Made by a program: the position numbers and the translations under genes. The notes beneath the pieces are model-generated. The model saw only the letters and a program-made list of their open reading frames with translations. It ran no database searches and was not told where the DNA came from. From Alviniconcha marisindica (taxonomy: Eukaryota; Mollusca; Gastropoda; Provannidae), in the NCBI GenBank assembly GCA_018857735.1, contig JABMCL010000460.1, positions 984,501 to 1,048,500 on the forward strand: DNA of 64,000 bases, read 5' to 3'. The number at the start of each line of letters is the position of its first letter. Within the stretch, counting starts at the first letter, position 1. Of this stretch, positions 1 to 11,769 are shown in pieces.

Positions 1-132
1 GAGAAAGGAACAGCTTTAGAAAACACGCACTATATTCACTGGCGGTCCAGACACATCTGTCGCTATGATGGATCTGAATTGTTCTGCGCATGGTTTCGGT
101 GATAATGTCATCAGGTTTTTGTGCCTGTAAAA

Positions 133-203
<71 letters not shown>

Positions 204-298
204 ACACACACAACACACCACACACACACACACATACATACATGGCATACACACACACACACACTGACACACACACACACACAGGTTTTGTGCCCAAT

Positions 299-372
<74 letters not shown>

Positions 373-441
373 TTTTTCTCTCTCTTTCACTGATTCTCCG
401 TCCCTCCCCTCCCCCCCCCTCTCTCTCTCCACACTCAATCA

Positions 442-490
<49 letters not shown>

Positions 491-560
491 ACAATCACAC
501 ACACACAAACACATATGACACACACACACACTCACGCACACACACACAAACACACACACA
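1..560. repeat. interrupted (AC)n microsatellite block
   Basis: Several long AC/CA runs (about 136-232, 252-284, 300-368, 443-487, 500-560) are separated by short unique islands and a C/T-rich patch at 370-440. The open frames across it encode only Thr-His or Cys-Val alternation and are not genes. Nothing else is recognised in this stretch. Confidence 0.97.
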
Positions 561-1489
561 TTCATAAACGGACACAGTATCTACTCCCCCCCCCCCCCCC
601 CACCCCCCGCCCCCCAACACGCATGCGGACTGGTAGGAGGCCGGACACACTGAAGTTGACACGGCACTAACGTGACATACACTACGCCGAACACGGCACA
701 CACACACTGACGCGGTGCTCGGCACACCATACACAATGAACCAAAATAATGACTGACACGGACGCAAATATTTTTCACGGATGACAGTCGCCAGTGGCAG
801 CCACGCACGTACGTGTCGAGTCAGTCAGGTTGTCTGTTTGGACTGAGGGGCAGTGTCACATCCGTCAACTGATCCGCAGAAGCACCATATCATGTAATTG
901 TGGTGTTCTGTGGGAGGCATAACAATGGAGAGATTGTGCATACCTTTATACCAATCACATACGTAATTAGCCTATGCATACACACAAAAATGTGCTTCCG
1001 GTAGTTCTCCACGCAAGAATAATAATAAAAGACCGTTGAGACAGGGAAGTCCGTGAACATTTGTCGCCGGGTCACGCAAACGAATAAAGGCCGGACATTG
1101 GAGATAGGCGGCTATTTCTGGACGAAGCAATCGATCTAAAATTAAATAGTAACGTTCCCGGGCTTTCCTATCTCATGAGCCCCACGCTTCACATTCCGTA
1201 CGGTATAGAGTGTCGGTTGCATATTCATTAGGGCCTTCATTCGCTCGGCACTTTTGACAGTACTGAGCTCCGCCCATTTTGACGAGCCGGGAATAAACAA
1301 CGTAACGTACGTTACGTGTGTTTGACTCCTTTGCTTAGAACTTGCACAGACCCAAGCCGCTTGACAATGTTGTCTGTCGAAAACAGTACACGCACCTGCT
1401 TTGTTTACATTACAACATTTGGACAGCCCGTTGCTAGTCTAAGGAGTTTGTAGGCAGGCGCCAATTGGCTAAAGCTCATCTGTCGTGAG
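561..1489. other. unassigned non-coding stretch
   Basis: A C-run at about 586-601 opens the stretch. The rest is unique-looking, mildly AT-rich sequence containing a small CG-containing palindromic patch near 1300-1316. I see no convincing coding exon, RNA gene or repeat family here. Confidence 0.4.
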
Positions 1490-1816
1490 GTCGGTTATTT
1501 GGTTTGGTTGGTTTAACGCCGAGTCGTCTCCGAAGAGGTACTGGCGAGGACTGAAATCCCAGAGAAGGTAAGGGAAGAGGGAGACTGTACCTAACGCCGC
1601 TTCACCGTCACCACCAGAATGACTCCTGCATTAAGATGGGCAGCGAGGAGAGCATTTTAAGGTTTCATTAATTGTGAGGGGGGGAAGTTACAACACAGTG
1701 TCCACAGACCACAACTTTTGAAGAGAAAGCTAGAGAGCCGAAGCGGAATCGAACCGCAGTCCCTCTGCTTTCCAGCCGCCTAACGCCTTACCGCCAGTCA
1801 GACTGGCTCTCAGGGT
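1490..1816 (-). mobile_element. tRNA-derived SINE, copy 1 (family A)
   Basis: Read on the minus strand, the element begins near 1816 with a tRNA-like head. An A-box-like stretch (GGCGGTAAGGCGTTAGGC, near 1797-1780) is followed by a B-box-like GGTTCGATTCC near 1760. The body then runs towards 1490 and ends in a tail with GACGACTCGGCGTTAAACC. Related copies lie on the plus strand at about 11,770 and 12,265. The A/B boxes are an internal RNA polymerase III promoter, and no protein is encoded. Confidence 0.7.
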
Positions 1817-1869
1817 CCCCGGTTGTATCACGGTGGATTAGCAGCACATGGCGTTCCGCGTGGGCGCAC

Positions 1870-2082
1870 GCAGCGGTGTGTGTGTCTGTGTCAGTGTGTG
1901 CATGCATGTGTGTGTGTGTGTGTGCGTGCGTGCGCGCGCGCATGCATGCGTGTGTGTATGTGTGCATGCATGCGTGTGTATGTGTGTGCGTGCATGCATG
2001 CGTGTGTGTGTGCATGCATGCATGCATGCATGCGAGAGTGTGTGTGTGAGTGTGTGCATGCATGCGCGTGTGTGTGTGTGTT
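1870..2082. repeat. alternating purine-pyrimidine GT/GCAT tract
   Basis: About 210 bp of almost strict purine-pyrimidine alternation, made of GT runs mixed with GCATGC blocks, including five consecutive GCAT units near 2015-2032. Such tracts favour Z-DNA. It sits directly between the SINE head and the next minisatellite. Confidence 0.9.
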
Positions 2083-4440
2083 GTACGAGTTGTTAACAGT
2101 GGGAAGAGATACAGAGTTGCTAACAATGGGAAGAGACAAAGAGTTGAGACATAGAATTGCTAACGGTGCAAAGAGACATGAGTTGCACGAGTTGCTAACA
2201 GTGGAAAGAGACACAGAGTTGCACGAGTTGCTAGCAGTGGAAAGAGACAAGAGTTGCACGAGTTGCTAACAGTGGAAAGAGACACAGAGTTGCACGAGTT
2301 GCTAGCAGTGGAAAGAGACAAGAGTTGCACGAGTTGCTAACAATGGCAAGAGACATACAGCTCAACGAGGTTCTAACAGCAGATGTAGAGGGCACGGAGT
2401 TGAACGAGATGTTAACAGCGGCGAGACACGTGGAGTTCAATGAGTTGCTAACGTCAGAAGACACGGCCGAGTTGCACGAGTTGTTACTACTGCAGCCTGA
2501 GATGCAGACGTAGAATTGAACGAGTTGCTCAACGTCAGAAGACGTGGAGTCACACGTGTTGTTACGAACAGCGGCAAGAGACGTAGAAGTGAACGAGTTG
2601 CTCAACGTCAGAAGACGTGGAGTCGCACGAGTTGTTACGAACAGCGGCAAGAGACGTAGAATTGAACGAGTTGCTCAACGTCAGAAGACGTGGAGTCACA
2701 CGTGTTGTTACGAACAGCGGCAAGAGACGTAGAAGTGAACGAGTTGCTCAACGTCAGAAGACGTGGAGTCGCACGAGTTGTTACGAACAGCGGCAAGAGA
2801 CGTAGAATTGAACGAGTTGCTCAACGTCAGAAGACGTGGAGTCGCACGAGTTGTTACGAACAGCGGCAAGAGACGTAGAAGTGAACGAGTTGCTCAACGT
2901 CAGAAGACGTGGAGTCACACGTTTTGTTACGAACAGCGGCAAGAGACGTAGAAGTGAACGAGTTGCTCAACGTCAGAAGACGTGGAGTCGCACGAGTTGT
3001 TACGAACAGCGGCAAGAGACGTAGAATTGAACGACTCAGTTGCTAACGTCAGACAACACGGAGTTGTACGAGTTGTTAACATCGGCGGGAGACGTAGACA
3101 TAGAGTTGAACGAGTTACTAACGTCAGAAGACATGGAGCTGCACGAGTTGTTAACAGCGACAAGAGACGTAAAGCTGAACGAGTTGCCGGCTAATCATAA
3201 CGAGAGACACAGAGTTGCACAAGTTGTAACGGTAAGAGACATAAAATTGTAGCAAGAGTTTTAACAGAAATAAACATTGAGTTGCAGGAGTTGTGAACAG
3301 CACGAAACCTGGAACTGCGCAGACTACTAGCAACAAGAGACGTATAACCGCACGAGTTGCTAACTGCAAGAATAAGAGACGTAAATTTGTACCGCGGTGA
3401 GTTGCTAACAGCAAGAGACATAGCCAATTGCACGAGTTGTTAACAGCAAGAATAAAACGTAAATTTGTACGGTGAGCTGCTAACAGCAAAAGACATAGCC
3501 AGTTGCACGAGTTGCTAACAGCAAGAATAAGAGACGTAAATTTGTACCGTGAGCTGCTAACAGCAAAAGACATAGACAGTTGCACGAGTTGTTAACAGCA
3601 AGAATAAGACGTAAATTTGTACGGTGAGCTGCTAACAGCAAAAGACATAGCCAATTGTACGAGTTGCTCTAACAGCAAGAATAAGACGTAAATTTGTACG
3701 GTGAGCTGCTAACAGCAAAAGACATAGCCAGTTGCACGAGTTGCTAACAGCAAGAATAAGACGTAAATTTGTACGGTGAGTTGCTAACAGCAAGAGACAA
3801 AGACAGTTGCACGAGTTGCTAACAGCAAGAGACATGGCCAGTTTCATGAGTTGCTAACCATGTGTAACAGCAAGAGACACGGCCAATTGCAAGAGTTGCT
3901 AACCGCCAGAGACACGGCCAATTCCAATAGTTGCTAAACTTCCAGTTGTACGAGATGCTAACTGCAAGAGGCACTGCCAGTTGCACGAGTTGCTTCAGTA
4001 ACAGAGACACGGCCAGTGAGTTGCTGACAGCAAGACTAGTTGAGATACAGCTGGTTGCTCGAGTTGTTGCACAGAGTCATCTGAAACCGAGACGCTCGTA
4101 ATGACATTACTGGAAAGAAACATGGAGTTGCACTGATCTTTGCACATATGAGACTGAGACATGACTGGCAAGAGACATGGAGTTGCCGGCACCGATCTTT
4201 GCACAAGTATGAGAGAACATGAATCGCAAGAGACATGGCTTTGCACTGATCTTTGCGGGCATTGAGAGACGCACGTGGTAACAATGACTGGCAAGAGATG
4301 GAGTTCGGCACTGATCTGAAAGATGCTCGTCAGTAACCCGGCGACTGGCAAGACTGAGACCGTGATGTTGCACTGATTCTCGTGCACAGCTGAGAACCGC
4401 TCGAAGTAACAACCGGCAAGCGACGCCGGAGCTCACAAGC
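2083..4440. repeat. 2.3-kb minisatellite with changing sub-repeats
   Basis: The array is built on variants of the core GTTGCACGAGTTGCTAACAG plus AAGAGACGTAGA. From about 2510 to 3030 it is a regular 73-bp unit in about seven copies; because 73 is not a multiple of three, overlapping short ORFs recur every 73 bp. From 3290 to 3830 it changes to units of about 75-77 bp with an AATAAGACGTAAATTTGT segment. From 4110 to 4400 a diverged form contains GCACTGATCTTTGCAC. The ORFs are repeat products, not genes. Confidence 0.95.
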
Positions 4441-4710
4441 CCGGTGATGCACCTAGAGACACGGCAACCGAGTCAGTGGTAAGAGCTAGTGAACTCAGTC
4501 AAATCAATGACACCGTGAATGAAGGGAGACTGAGCCGTGAGCCCGCCCAAGACCGCCTCAGAAACTGCGACAGCAGGGGATTCCCCTTTTCCCAAAGTCA
4601 GAGCTGTGCCGCTGGGAATCCCGCCTCCAGTCAGTTGTGCCTGTACGTAACGACAGACATTCGACCGAGTGAGAAGCACAGAGACCACCAGGCATAGCCG
4701 GAGTCAGTGG

Positions 4711-4867
4711 TGTATAAATGCGCTATCAGCTCCCGGACTACACTGACGGTCGATGGTGAAACAGCGATGCACGTTTTACGCAGGGCGGCAAGCTTCGTTC
4801 TATTCATAGTTCAGGCGTCGATGTTTACCGTGTTAACGGATCCTTTCAATTGGTGGGATGTTGCCAG
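4711..4867 (+). CDS. candidate first coding exon of a small secreted protein (unverified)
   Basis: A TATA-like TATAAATG at 4711-4718 lies about 55 bp before an ATG at 4767. The 33 codons that follow read like a signal peptide: MHVLRRAAS, then a hydrophobic stretch (FVLFIVQASMFTVLT), then DPFNWWDVA. The frame ends at a GT donor (GCCAG/GTAACG, exon end 4867, phase 2). Another ATG at 4753 opens an 18-codon frame and would compete for initiation. A possible second exon starts after a pyrimidine-rich acceptor at 7448 and stays open to a stop at 7537-7539, which would give about 63 aa in all; this link is speculative. I do not recognise the family. The start given includes the TATA-like box. Confidence 0.25.
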
Positions 4868-5115
4868 GTAACGTGCATATTGACTGAGAGGTCAACCAGC
4901 ACAACTGGCTTCGATATGCTCAAGTATTTTTAACATGGGCGAACGTGTACGTAAATGTAAGTCCATGTATTTTGCGTGGATGTGCTGCTGTGAATGACCC
5001 TGCGGTTTGCAGTGAGGGAGAGTGTACTGAATGGGTTTTCAGCATGGTTTTGCCCTTGTTTTCGACGAATCTTTGGACTGAGAGCAAGCTAGATAGTTAG
5101 TCAGCAACTGAGTAT
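4868..5115. other. unassigned stretch after the candidate exon
   Basis: About 250 bp of unique-looking sequence between the candidate first exon and the dispersed repeat. No exon, repeat or RNA gene could be supported. Confidence 0.35.
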
Positions 5116-5382
5116 TTGGATTTTAACTTCCTGTCAGCCGCACAGGGCCATCTCTGGACAATCAGTCAAACTCCGTCATAAGCAAATGCACATTTCTAAA
5201 GTCTTCTCATATTTATCTACTTTTTCAAGTCAGTCCACAGAATAATGATGATAATAATAATAATAGTGTACATTTATCATGCGCTCATCAACGCCTTGAG
5301 CGCTCACACGATACATATTAACCTAAATACAATATTCTATACACACGTAGAGCACAGTCCTACCAAAACAATTTAGACTAGG

Positions 5383-5457
<75 letters not shown>

Positions 5458-6240
5458 ATGATGATGATGATGATGTAGAGCTTAATGTCCTCGGATGTCG
5501 GTTAACATATTAGGGACAAATTGTAACCAATGCCGCAAGCACGGTTCAATGTTACTTTACGTCCACAGAAACCGTAAGGCTCATTAGGACGGAAAGCCCA
5601 GGACGGCCACCTCGACTTTCACACAGCTCCTGAACTCTGACACACGCACACGCACACACACAATGATTATAGCAGAAACTGGGTATTGATATTAGTTGGT
5701 GTGGAAAAACATACGTTTTACACAAACATCAAACACGCATTTTCGAAGAGTTATAGTCCCTTCAATTTTACCCCTGTCAAAAGAGCACATTAGTAAGGCT
5801 AGGACATGTTGGTATCGCCGATCATTCCGTTTAATTCATCAGTCGATACAGAATATAGAAAGAAAAGAAGAAGAAAAATGGACAGGAACAATAAAATAAA
5901 ATAATTTAAGTTATATAAATGCATAATGGCAAATACCAGTGCCATATGGCAGCAAGCTGTACATACCACCTACCAACTATCATCTCCTAGCTGCTCAACA
6001 AGAGCCATACGAAAAAGCCTAACTCTTAACGAAAAATGTTTGAGAGATTTCTGGAGGAGGAAAAAAGTCCCGAGAACGGACCATCAGCTTAGAAATGCCA
6101 AAACAGAAAGAGCAAGAAAACTAGGCAGGAAAGACAAGCGAAGAGATAGGAAAAGGGAAATCAAATGACAGCCCTAGGATTCCAGACAGGGGGTGACATC
6201 AGACATCCGCCCGGCCTCCCTTCGGGGAGTATGCAGTATT
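5116..6240 (+). mobile_element. dispersed repeat copy 1, interrupted by nested insertions
   Basis: The segments 5116-5235 and about 5690-6180 match 36,895-37,530 in the same order and orientation. Shared blocks include GTCATAAGCAAATGCACATT, CCTAGCTGCTCAACAAGAGC against the related GAGCTGCTCAACAAGAGC, and AAATGACAGCCCT. The 5236-5690 part has no counterpart in the other copy and looks like an insertion. It contains repeat C (5255-5372), an (AC)n/(ATG)n tract (about 5386-5477) and a reversed SINE-A-like tail (about 5535-5650). The 80-residue frame at 5926-6168 lies inside the repeat and is not supported as a gene. Confidence 0.6.
5255..5372 (-). repeat. repeat C, left copy (inverted partner of 6346-6476)
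   Basis: About 118 bp, nearly the reverse complement of 6346-6476. Shared blocks include TGCGCTCATCAACGCC and the matched ends TTTGGTAGGACTGTGCTCTA and its complement. The TACATTATTATTATT-like end resembles a SINE 3' tail. The two copies enclose about 970 bp. Confidence 0.75.
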
Positions 6241-6345
6241 AGACACAAATGGGCATAACCCTGCTCCTTTCATTCATTACACTCTGCATAATGTCCTCAG
6301 ATGCTAAAAAGCATATTTTATTTAAAACAAACAAATTACTTTATG

Positions 6346-6476
6346 TAAATTGTTTTGGTAGGACTGTGCTCTACACTGATGTGTATAGAATATCATATTT
6401 AGGTTAATATGTATTATGTGAGCGCTCAGGGCGTTGATGAGCGCATGATAAATGTACATTATTATTATTAAAATAA
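6346..6476 (+). repeat. repeat C, right copy
   Basis: Inverted partner of 5255-5372. In this orientation it ends with a GATAAATGTACATTATTATT tail, which suggests a short interspersed element inserted twice in opposite orientation rather than the two ends of one transposon. No transposase-like frame lies between the copies. Confidence 0.7.
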
Positions 6477-6639
6477 CTATAATCTGTGGACCAGTCTTAT
6501 CTCCTCCTCGTGCAGTCTTTTTATAACTTAACGCCAGAGTCATCACCATGCGTGATTGCCCCCCCCCCCCCCCCCACACACACACACAGTTTCTTTATCT
6601 CTCAATCACTCGATCCAACTCCTCTCAGTTGAGTCCATC

Positions 6640-7010
<371 letters not shown>

Positions 7011-7260
7011 TCTCTCCAAAGTACTTTCACTGATTTTCTGTTCCTGTTTATTACTTTAATAGGTAGTGTTATATTTTTTGTTCTGTATTTGCTTTATCTG
7101 TTTATTTATGATTTGTAAGTTCTGTTGTTTTATATTATGTTGTGTTTTTTTTTTTTTTTATTAATATGTTTATCCATGTTTATTTATTCAGTAGTTTGTC
7201 AGTTGTTGTTAGTTTTTTTGTACAGGTCTAAATGAACCTAAACTACAATCCTTGGAAAAT
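7011..7260. other. AT-rich unassigned spacer
   Basis: T-rich unique sequence with an 18-T run near 7147-7159. No feature recognised. Confidence 0.4.
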
Positions 7261-7305
7261 TAAGTTTTCGAGTTCGAGTTCTCTCTCCTCTCCTCTCTCA
7301 TCTCT

Positions 7306-7399
<94 letters not shown>

Positions 7400-7402
7400 A
7401 GC
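7261..7402. repeat. (CT)n microsatellite
   Basis: A nearly pure CT tract with a few TTC and CTCC interruptions. Confidence 0.95.
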
Positions 7403-7639
7403 TCCTTTTGTTTATTTAATTTATTTGTTTTGCTTTAGTTTCTCTCAGACTGCTGAAAGCCCATGACACATCTGTCCCGGATGTTTTTTTCTCTCTTCCA
7501 CTTCTGCCATTAAGACCGGCTTTTTCTCTCGCCCCTTGACTGTGGGCATGCCGGCTTTTATCGTCTGTCCGCCACCCCTGTTGGCAAATCGAGCTTTTTC
7601 GTCTTTCGCGGTGTCCTTGTCTCAAATTCTTGTTCTTGT

Positions 7640-7809
7640 CCTTTCGTCTGTTCTTTGATTTCTTCTTGTTCTTGTTCTTCTTGTTCTTGTTCTTCTTCTT
7701 CTTTTCATGTTGTTGTTCTTGTTGTTGTTCTTGTTCTCTTCTTCTTCTTCTTCTTCTTCTTCTTCTTCTTCTTCTTCTTCTTCTTCTTCTTCTTCTTCTT
7801 CTTCTTCTC
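7640..7809. repeat. (CTT)n trinucleotide tract
   Basis: Impure TTCTTG repeats (7640-7735) lead into an almost pure CTT run (7737-7808, about 24 units). On the minus strand this is (AAG)n, giving a polyarginine or polylysine frame. A polypurine-polypyrimidine mirror tract of this length can form triplex DNA. Confidence 0.95.
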
Positions 7810-8344
7810 CAAAACTCTGCAGAAAACTGGTCGGACTGACAAAATCGCATTTAAATCAAACATTACTAGTAGTCCAGCCAGTCTACATCATAACTACAGT
7901 TTCGCTTGCGGCCAGAGTTCTGGTGTTTGATTAATATTTAACGCCAAGCTGCAACCGCCAAGGTCATAATTATCTGGGCGAAACACATCTGATCAAATTA
8001 CAAGTCACCGTCTGATTTACTGTTCATGTCACATCACCTTATCACCTTCCACTCGGAAGGCCCTCCCGTCCCTTAGGAAAGAATCAAGTTACTGAACACT
8101 GACGCGGCCGGTGTGAAACTGACTCCACATCTTAACCGGCCTAGCAACCAGCCACCGAATCTTTAGCTGAAGCATCGTGTGATGCCCCACGGTCCTTCAT
8201 TTCAAGTCAGTTCTACACTCGTAATCCCGCGGTGGTTGAGGCCGGAGGGTGGAGGGGTGTAGTGGGTCTGGGCCTAGGCCCATGAGGTCCGAGTCATTTC
8301 ATCATGTTTGGGCCCATGAAGTGCCAGTTCAGTCAACGGTCTGT
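7810..8344. other. unassigned spacer before the 93-bp satellite
   Basis: Unique-looking sequence with no recognisable exon. Around 8215-8330 a GC-richer block (GGGTCTGGGCCTAGGCCCAT) leads into the satellite array. Confidence 0.35.
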
Positions 8345-9400
8345 TTGACCAGAGCTCAGGAGCTGTGTGAAAGTCCAGATGGACGTCACTAATAATAGTC
8401 CTTATGGTCTCTGTGGACGTAAAGCAACTTTGAACTCTATTTGACCAGAGCTCAGGAGCTGTGTGAAAGTCCAGATGGACGTCCCTAATAGTCCTTATGG
8501 TCTCTGTGGACGTAAAGCAACTTTGAACTCTGTTTGACCAGAGCTCAGGAGCTGTGTGAAAGTCCAGATGGACGTCCCTAATAGTCCTTATGGTCTCTGT
8601 GGACGTAAAGCAGCTTTGAACTCTATTTGACCAGAGCTCAGGAGCTGTGTGAAAGTCCAGATGGTCGTCACTAATAGTCCTTATGGTCTCTGTGGACGTA
8701 AAGCAACTTTGAACTCTATTTGACCAGAGCTCAGGAGCTGTGTGAAATTCCAGATGGTCGTTACTAATAGTCCTTATGGTCTCTGTGGACGTAAAGCAGC
8801 TTTGAACTCTGTTTGACCAGAGCTCAGGAGCTGTGTGAAAGTCCAGATGCCGGACGTCCCTAATAGTCCTTATGGTCTCTGTGGACGTAAAGCAGCTTTG
8901 AACTCTGTTTGACCAGAGCTCAGGAGCTGTGTGAAAGTCCAGATGGTCGTCATTAATAGTCCTTATGTACTCTGTGCGACGTCAAAGAAACTTTGAATCG
9001 AGTGTACCAAGCTCAGGAGCTGTGTGAAAGTCGAGATGACGTCACTAATAGTCCTTATGGTCTCTGTGGACGTAAAGCAGCTTTGAACTCTGTTTGACCA
9101 GAGCTCAGGAGCTGTGTGAAAGTCCAGATGGACGTCCCTAATAGTCCTTATGGTCTCTGTGGACGTAAAGCAGCTTTGAACTCTATTTGACCAGAGCTCA
9201 GGAGCTGTGTGAAAGTCCAGATGGTCGTCACTAATAGTCCTTATGGTCTCTGTGGACGTAAAGCAACTTTGAACTCTATTTGACCAGAACGCAGGAGTTT
9301 TGTGGAAGTCGAGGTGGCCGTCCAGGGCTCCCCGTCCCCAACTAAGTCCGTACGGTCTCTGTGGACGTAAAGCAGTTCACTGAACTCAAACTTGAATTCT
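8345..9400. repeat. 93-bp satellite derived from a SINE-like tail
   Basis: About 11 copies of a 93-bp unit, for example at 8345, 8441 and 8534. Each unit contains CCAGAGCTCAGGAGCTGTGT, then GTCCAGATGGACGTCCCTAA, then TCTGTGGACGTAAAGCAACT. One copy near 8945-9040 is more diverged. The same module occurs singly and diverged at about 12,095-12,182 (+) and 5535-5650 (-), next to SINE-like sequence, which suggests that the satellite arose by amplifying such a tail. Confidence 0.93.
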
Positions 9401-9404
9401 GTTT

Positions 9405-10358
9405 TTGCTCCTCTGATGCCTCGGCCTCAAGACGTTGACCATCTCAGTCCGGGCCTCTTACTGATCCTCTGATGCCTCGGCCTCAAAACGACGTTGATCA
9501 TCTCAGTCCGGGCCTCTTACTGATCCTCTGATGCCTCGGCCTCAAAACGACGTTGATCATCTCAGTCCGGGCCTCTTACTGATCCTCTGATGCCTCGGCC
9601 TCAAAACGACGTTGACCATCTCAGTCCGGGCCTCTTACTGATCCTCTGATGCCTCGGCCTCAAGACGACGTTGGCCGTCTCAGTCCCGGCCTCTTACTGA
9701 TCCTCTGATGCCTCGGCCTCAAAACGACGTTGACCATCTCAGTCCGGGCCTCTTATGATCCTTTTGATGCCTCGGCCTCAAGACGACGTTGATCGTCTCA
9801 TCTTCTGATGCCTCGACCTCAAAACGACGTTGACCATCTCAGTCCGGGCCTCTTACTGATCCTCTGATGCCTCGGCCTCAAAACGACGTTGACCATCTCA
9901 GTCCGGGCCTCTTACTGATCCTCTGATGCCTCGGCCTCAAGACGACGTTGGCCGTCTCAGTCCGGGCCTCTTACTGATCCTCTGATGCCTCGGCCTCAAA
10001 ACGACGTTGACCATCTCAGTCCGGGCCTTTTGTTGATCTTCTGATGCCTCGGCCTCAAGACGACGTTGATCGTCTCATCTTCTGATGCCTCGACCTCAAA
10101 ACGACGTTGACCATCTCAGTCCGGGCCTCTTACTGATCCTCTGATGCCTCGACCTCAAAACGACGTTGACCATCTCAGTCCGGGCCTCTTACTGATCCTC
10201 TGATGCCTCGACCTCAAAACGACGTTGACCATCTCAGTCCGGGCCTTTTATTGATCTTCTGATGCCTCGGCCTCAAGACGACGTTGATCGTCTCAATCCG
10301 GGCCTCTTACTGATCCTCTGATGCCTCGGCCTCAAAACGACGTTGACCATCTCTTACT
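9405..10358. repeat. 61-bp satellite array
   Basis: About 16 copies of a 61-bp unit containing CTCTGATGCCTCGGCCTCAA, AACGACGTTGACCATCTCAG and TCCGGGCCTCTTACTGATC. Two shortened units (about 9790 and 10,075) share the same deletion and the variant CCTCGACCTC, which indicates that a block of several units was duplicated. It directly abuts the 93-bp satellite. Confidence 0.95.
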
Positions 10359-10990
10359 GAAGCATACTCTACTATGGGGTCCAAACAATGATCGCATCAA
10401 TTGGTTTAGCTCGTGTTGTTTCATGAGCAGTCTACCGGGACGTTATAATTATTAATTGCTGTGTGGTACTTTAATTAACTATTTTAATTATATTACCTTG
10501 TGATAAACAAAACAAGTATGTGATCATAAGTTCATTACTATTTTATGCTGACGTCACAGTTTGTTCTATATTTATAACTATGGTTAAGGTAAGACCCTTT
10601 TGTTGGTGGTGTTGTGGTGGTTGTTGTATTGTTCTTTTAACTTTATGTATTCATTATTTTACGAGCCCGCCATGACCACAACAAAACTGCCCCTTGTGGG
10701 GTAATTAAAGTTTTAGAAAAAGATTGAATCGAATTGAATTTTGAATTGAATGATCTCAGTTTTCATGGTCCCGTTGCGGTTTCACGAATATTAGGGCCGT
10801 AAAGGCCGTCTCACTGAGAAGACGATCAGGTCAGTGCGGCAACGACTTGCGACATGCGGCCTTGGGTAAAGCATAACTTGCATGATGCGTGTTGAACACG
10901 GGCCCAAGGCCGGGAATCCAGTGATGCAATCCAGGTCAGTTATCGACTCAGCGACAGGCCCACTACTGCGACAGCCGAGTCTGAGTTCAG
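10359..10990. other. spacer with a possible LINE 3' end
   Basis: AT-rich sequence. At about 10,690-10,752 the string CCCCTTGTGGGGTAATTAAA is followed by an imperfect (TTGAA)n tail, as seen at the 3' ends of some non-LTR retrotransposons. That identification is by resemblance only. From 10,790 the sequence becomes more GC-rich, with no clear exon. Confidence 0.3.
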
Positions 10991-11029
10991 CGGGTCAAGT
11001 TCAGCCACGGATCACGCTACACCGAGGGC

Positions 11030-11430
11030 TATAAATAGGCCTAGCCAGTTGAGCCCCTCCTAAGCCTGGCAGTTTGCGATCAGCGTGAAGGATGGAGCCT
11101 CTTACGGGCTGCAGCCAGGCTGGTCTACACCTGTCCACTGGCAGCCTACCTGTAGTGTTGGGACCACCGGCTACGTTCAACGCTTTCCCGCAGCTCGGGT
11201 TAATCCCGGCGGCGAGGAAGGGCGAACGCCCGGTTCCCGCACCCAGTTCTAGTCTGCTGGACCTTTTCAGCGACCACCACAAATGTATGCTTGCATACCC
11301 AAGTGTTTTTAGCCCTGCTACAGCCTCTACTACAAATGTATTTAAACTACCATGTGCGTCTTCGACGTTTTGCGTAAATACTGTGTGTGCCGATTGTACA
11401 TATTACATGTGGTGCAGCCCGCCGACATAA
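11030..11430 (+). CDS. unrecognised 112-codon ORF downstream of a TATA box
   Basis: TATAAATA at 11,030-11,037 is followed 55 bp later by ATG (11,092) and an open frame to 11,430. The C-terminal third is cysteine-rich (about CASSTFCVNTVCADC). I cannot assign a family. It could be a small gene, the U3/R part of an LTR, or chance. An antisense frame of 93 codons (11,001-11,282) overlaps it, which weakens the coding case. The start given is the TATA-like box. Confidence 0.2.
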
Positions 11431-11765
11431 CCTTGCAAGGTTTTTCATCTGCAGCCCAGTTTTTAACTGTAATAGTGGACGACGATCTTTTAACCGGACC
11501 CCTAGCTGTTGCTGCCCAGTTCTACGAGTGATGCCCCAGTACAGCCAAGCGACCCAGCACTGACTCCAGTATTGATCCGCAGGTGGACACCATCTTCTCT
11601 TCTCTCACCCTCATTCCCCTTTCCAGCGACTCATATCCGATCAATATGATCCGAAGTGGACCAAGCTTTCTCGCTCCCCACCCGTCCCCCCCAAGTCTCA
11701 CTTATATCCAGTCAGTTCTAAAGCTAATATGCAGCATCTGAACAGTGCTAAACTCTCAGGCTCAG
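11431..11765. other. unassigned stretch
   Basis: About 335 bp without an exon or repeat I can support. It lies between the TATA-linked ORF and the next SINE. Confidence 0.35.
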
Positions 11766-11769
11766 CTCT

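Noticed and set aside
2544..3194. Series of 62-codon ORFs spaced 73 bp apart, resembling a repeat-protein family
   Set aside because: They are the same 73-bp DNA unit read in rotating frames. There is no splice structure, and the array's other sub-repeats do not preserve the frame.
5926..6168. 80-codon basic ORF, with a similar 92-codon frame at 37,254-37,532, as a conserved gene
   Set aside because: The similarity extends well beyond the frames at DNA level and marks a dispersed repeat. The two protein frames do not align along their length.
8345..10358. Regular repeats considered as a CRISPR array
   Set aside because: The units are contiguous with no unique spacers, and the surroundings are eukaryotic with introns and SINEs.
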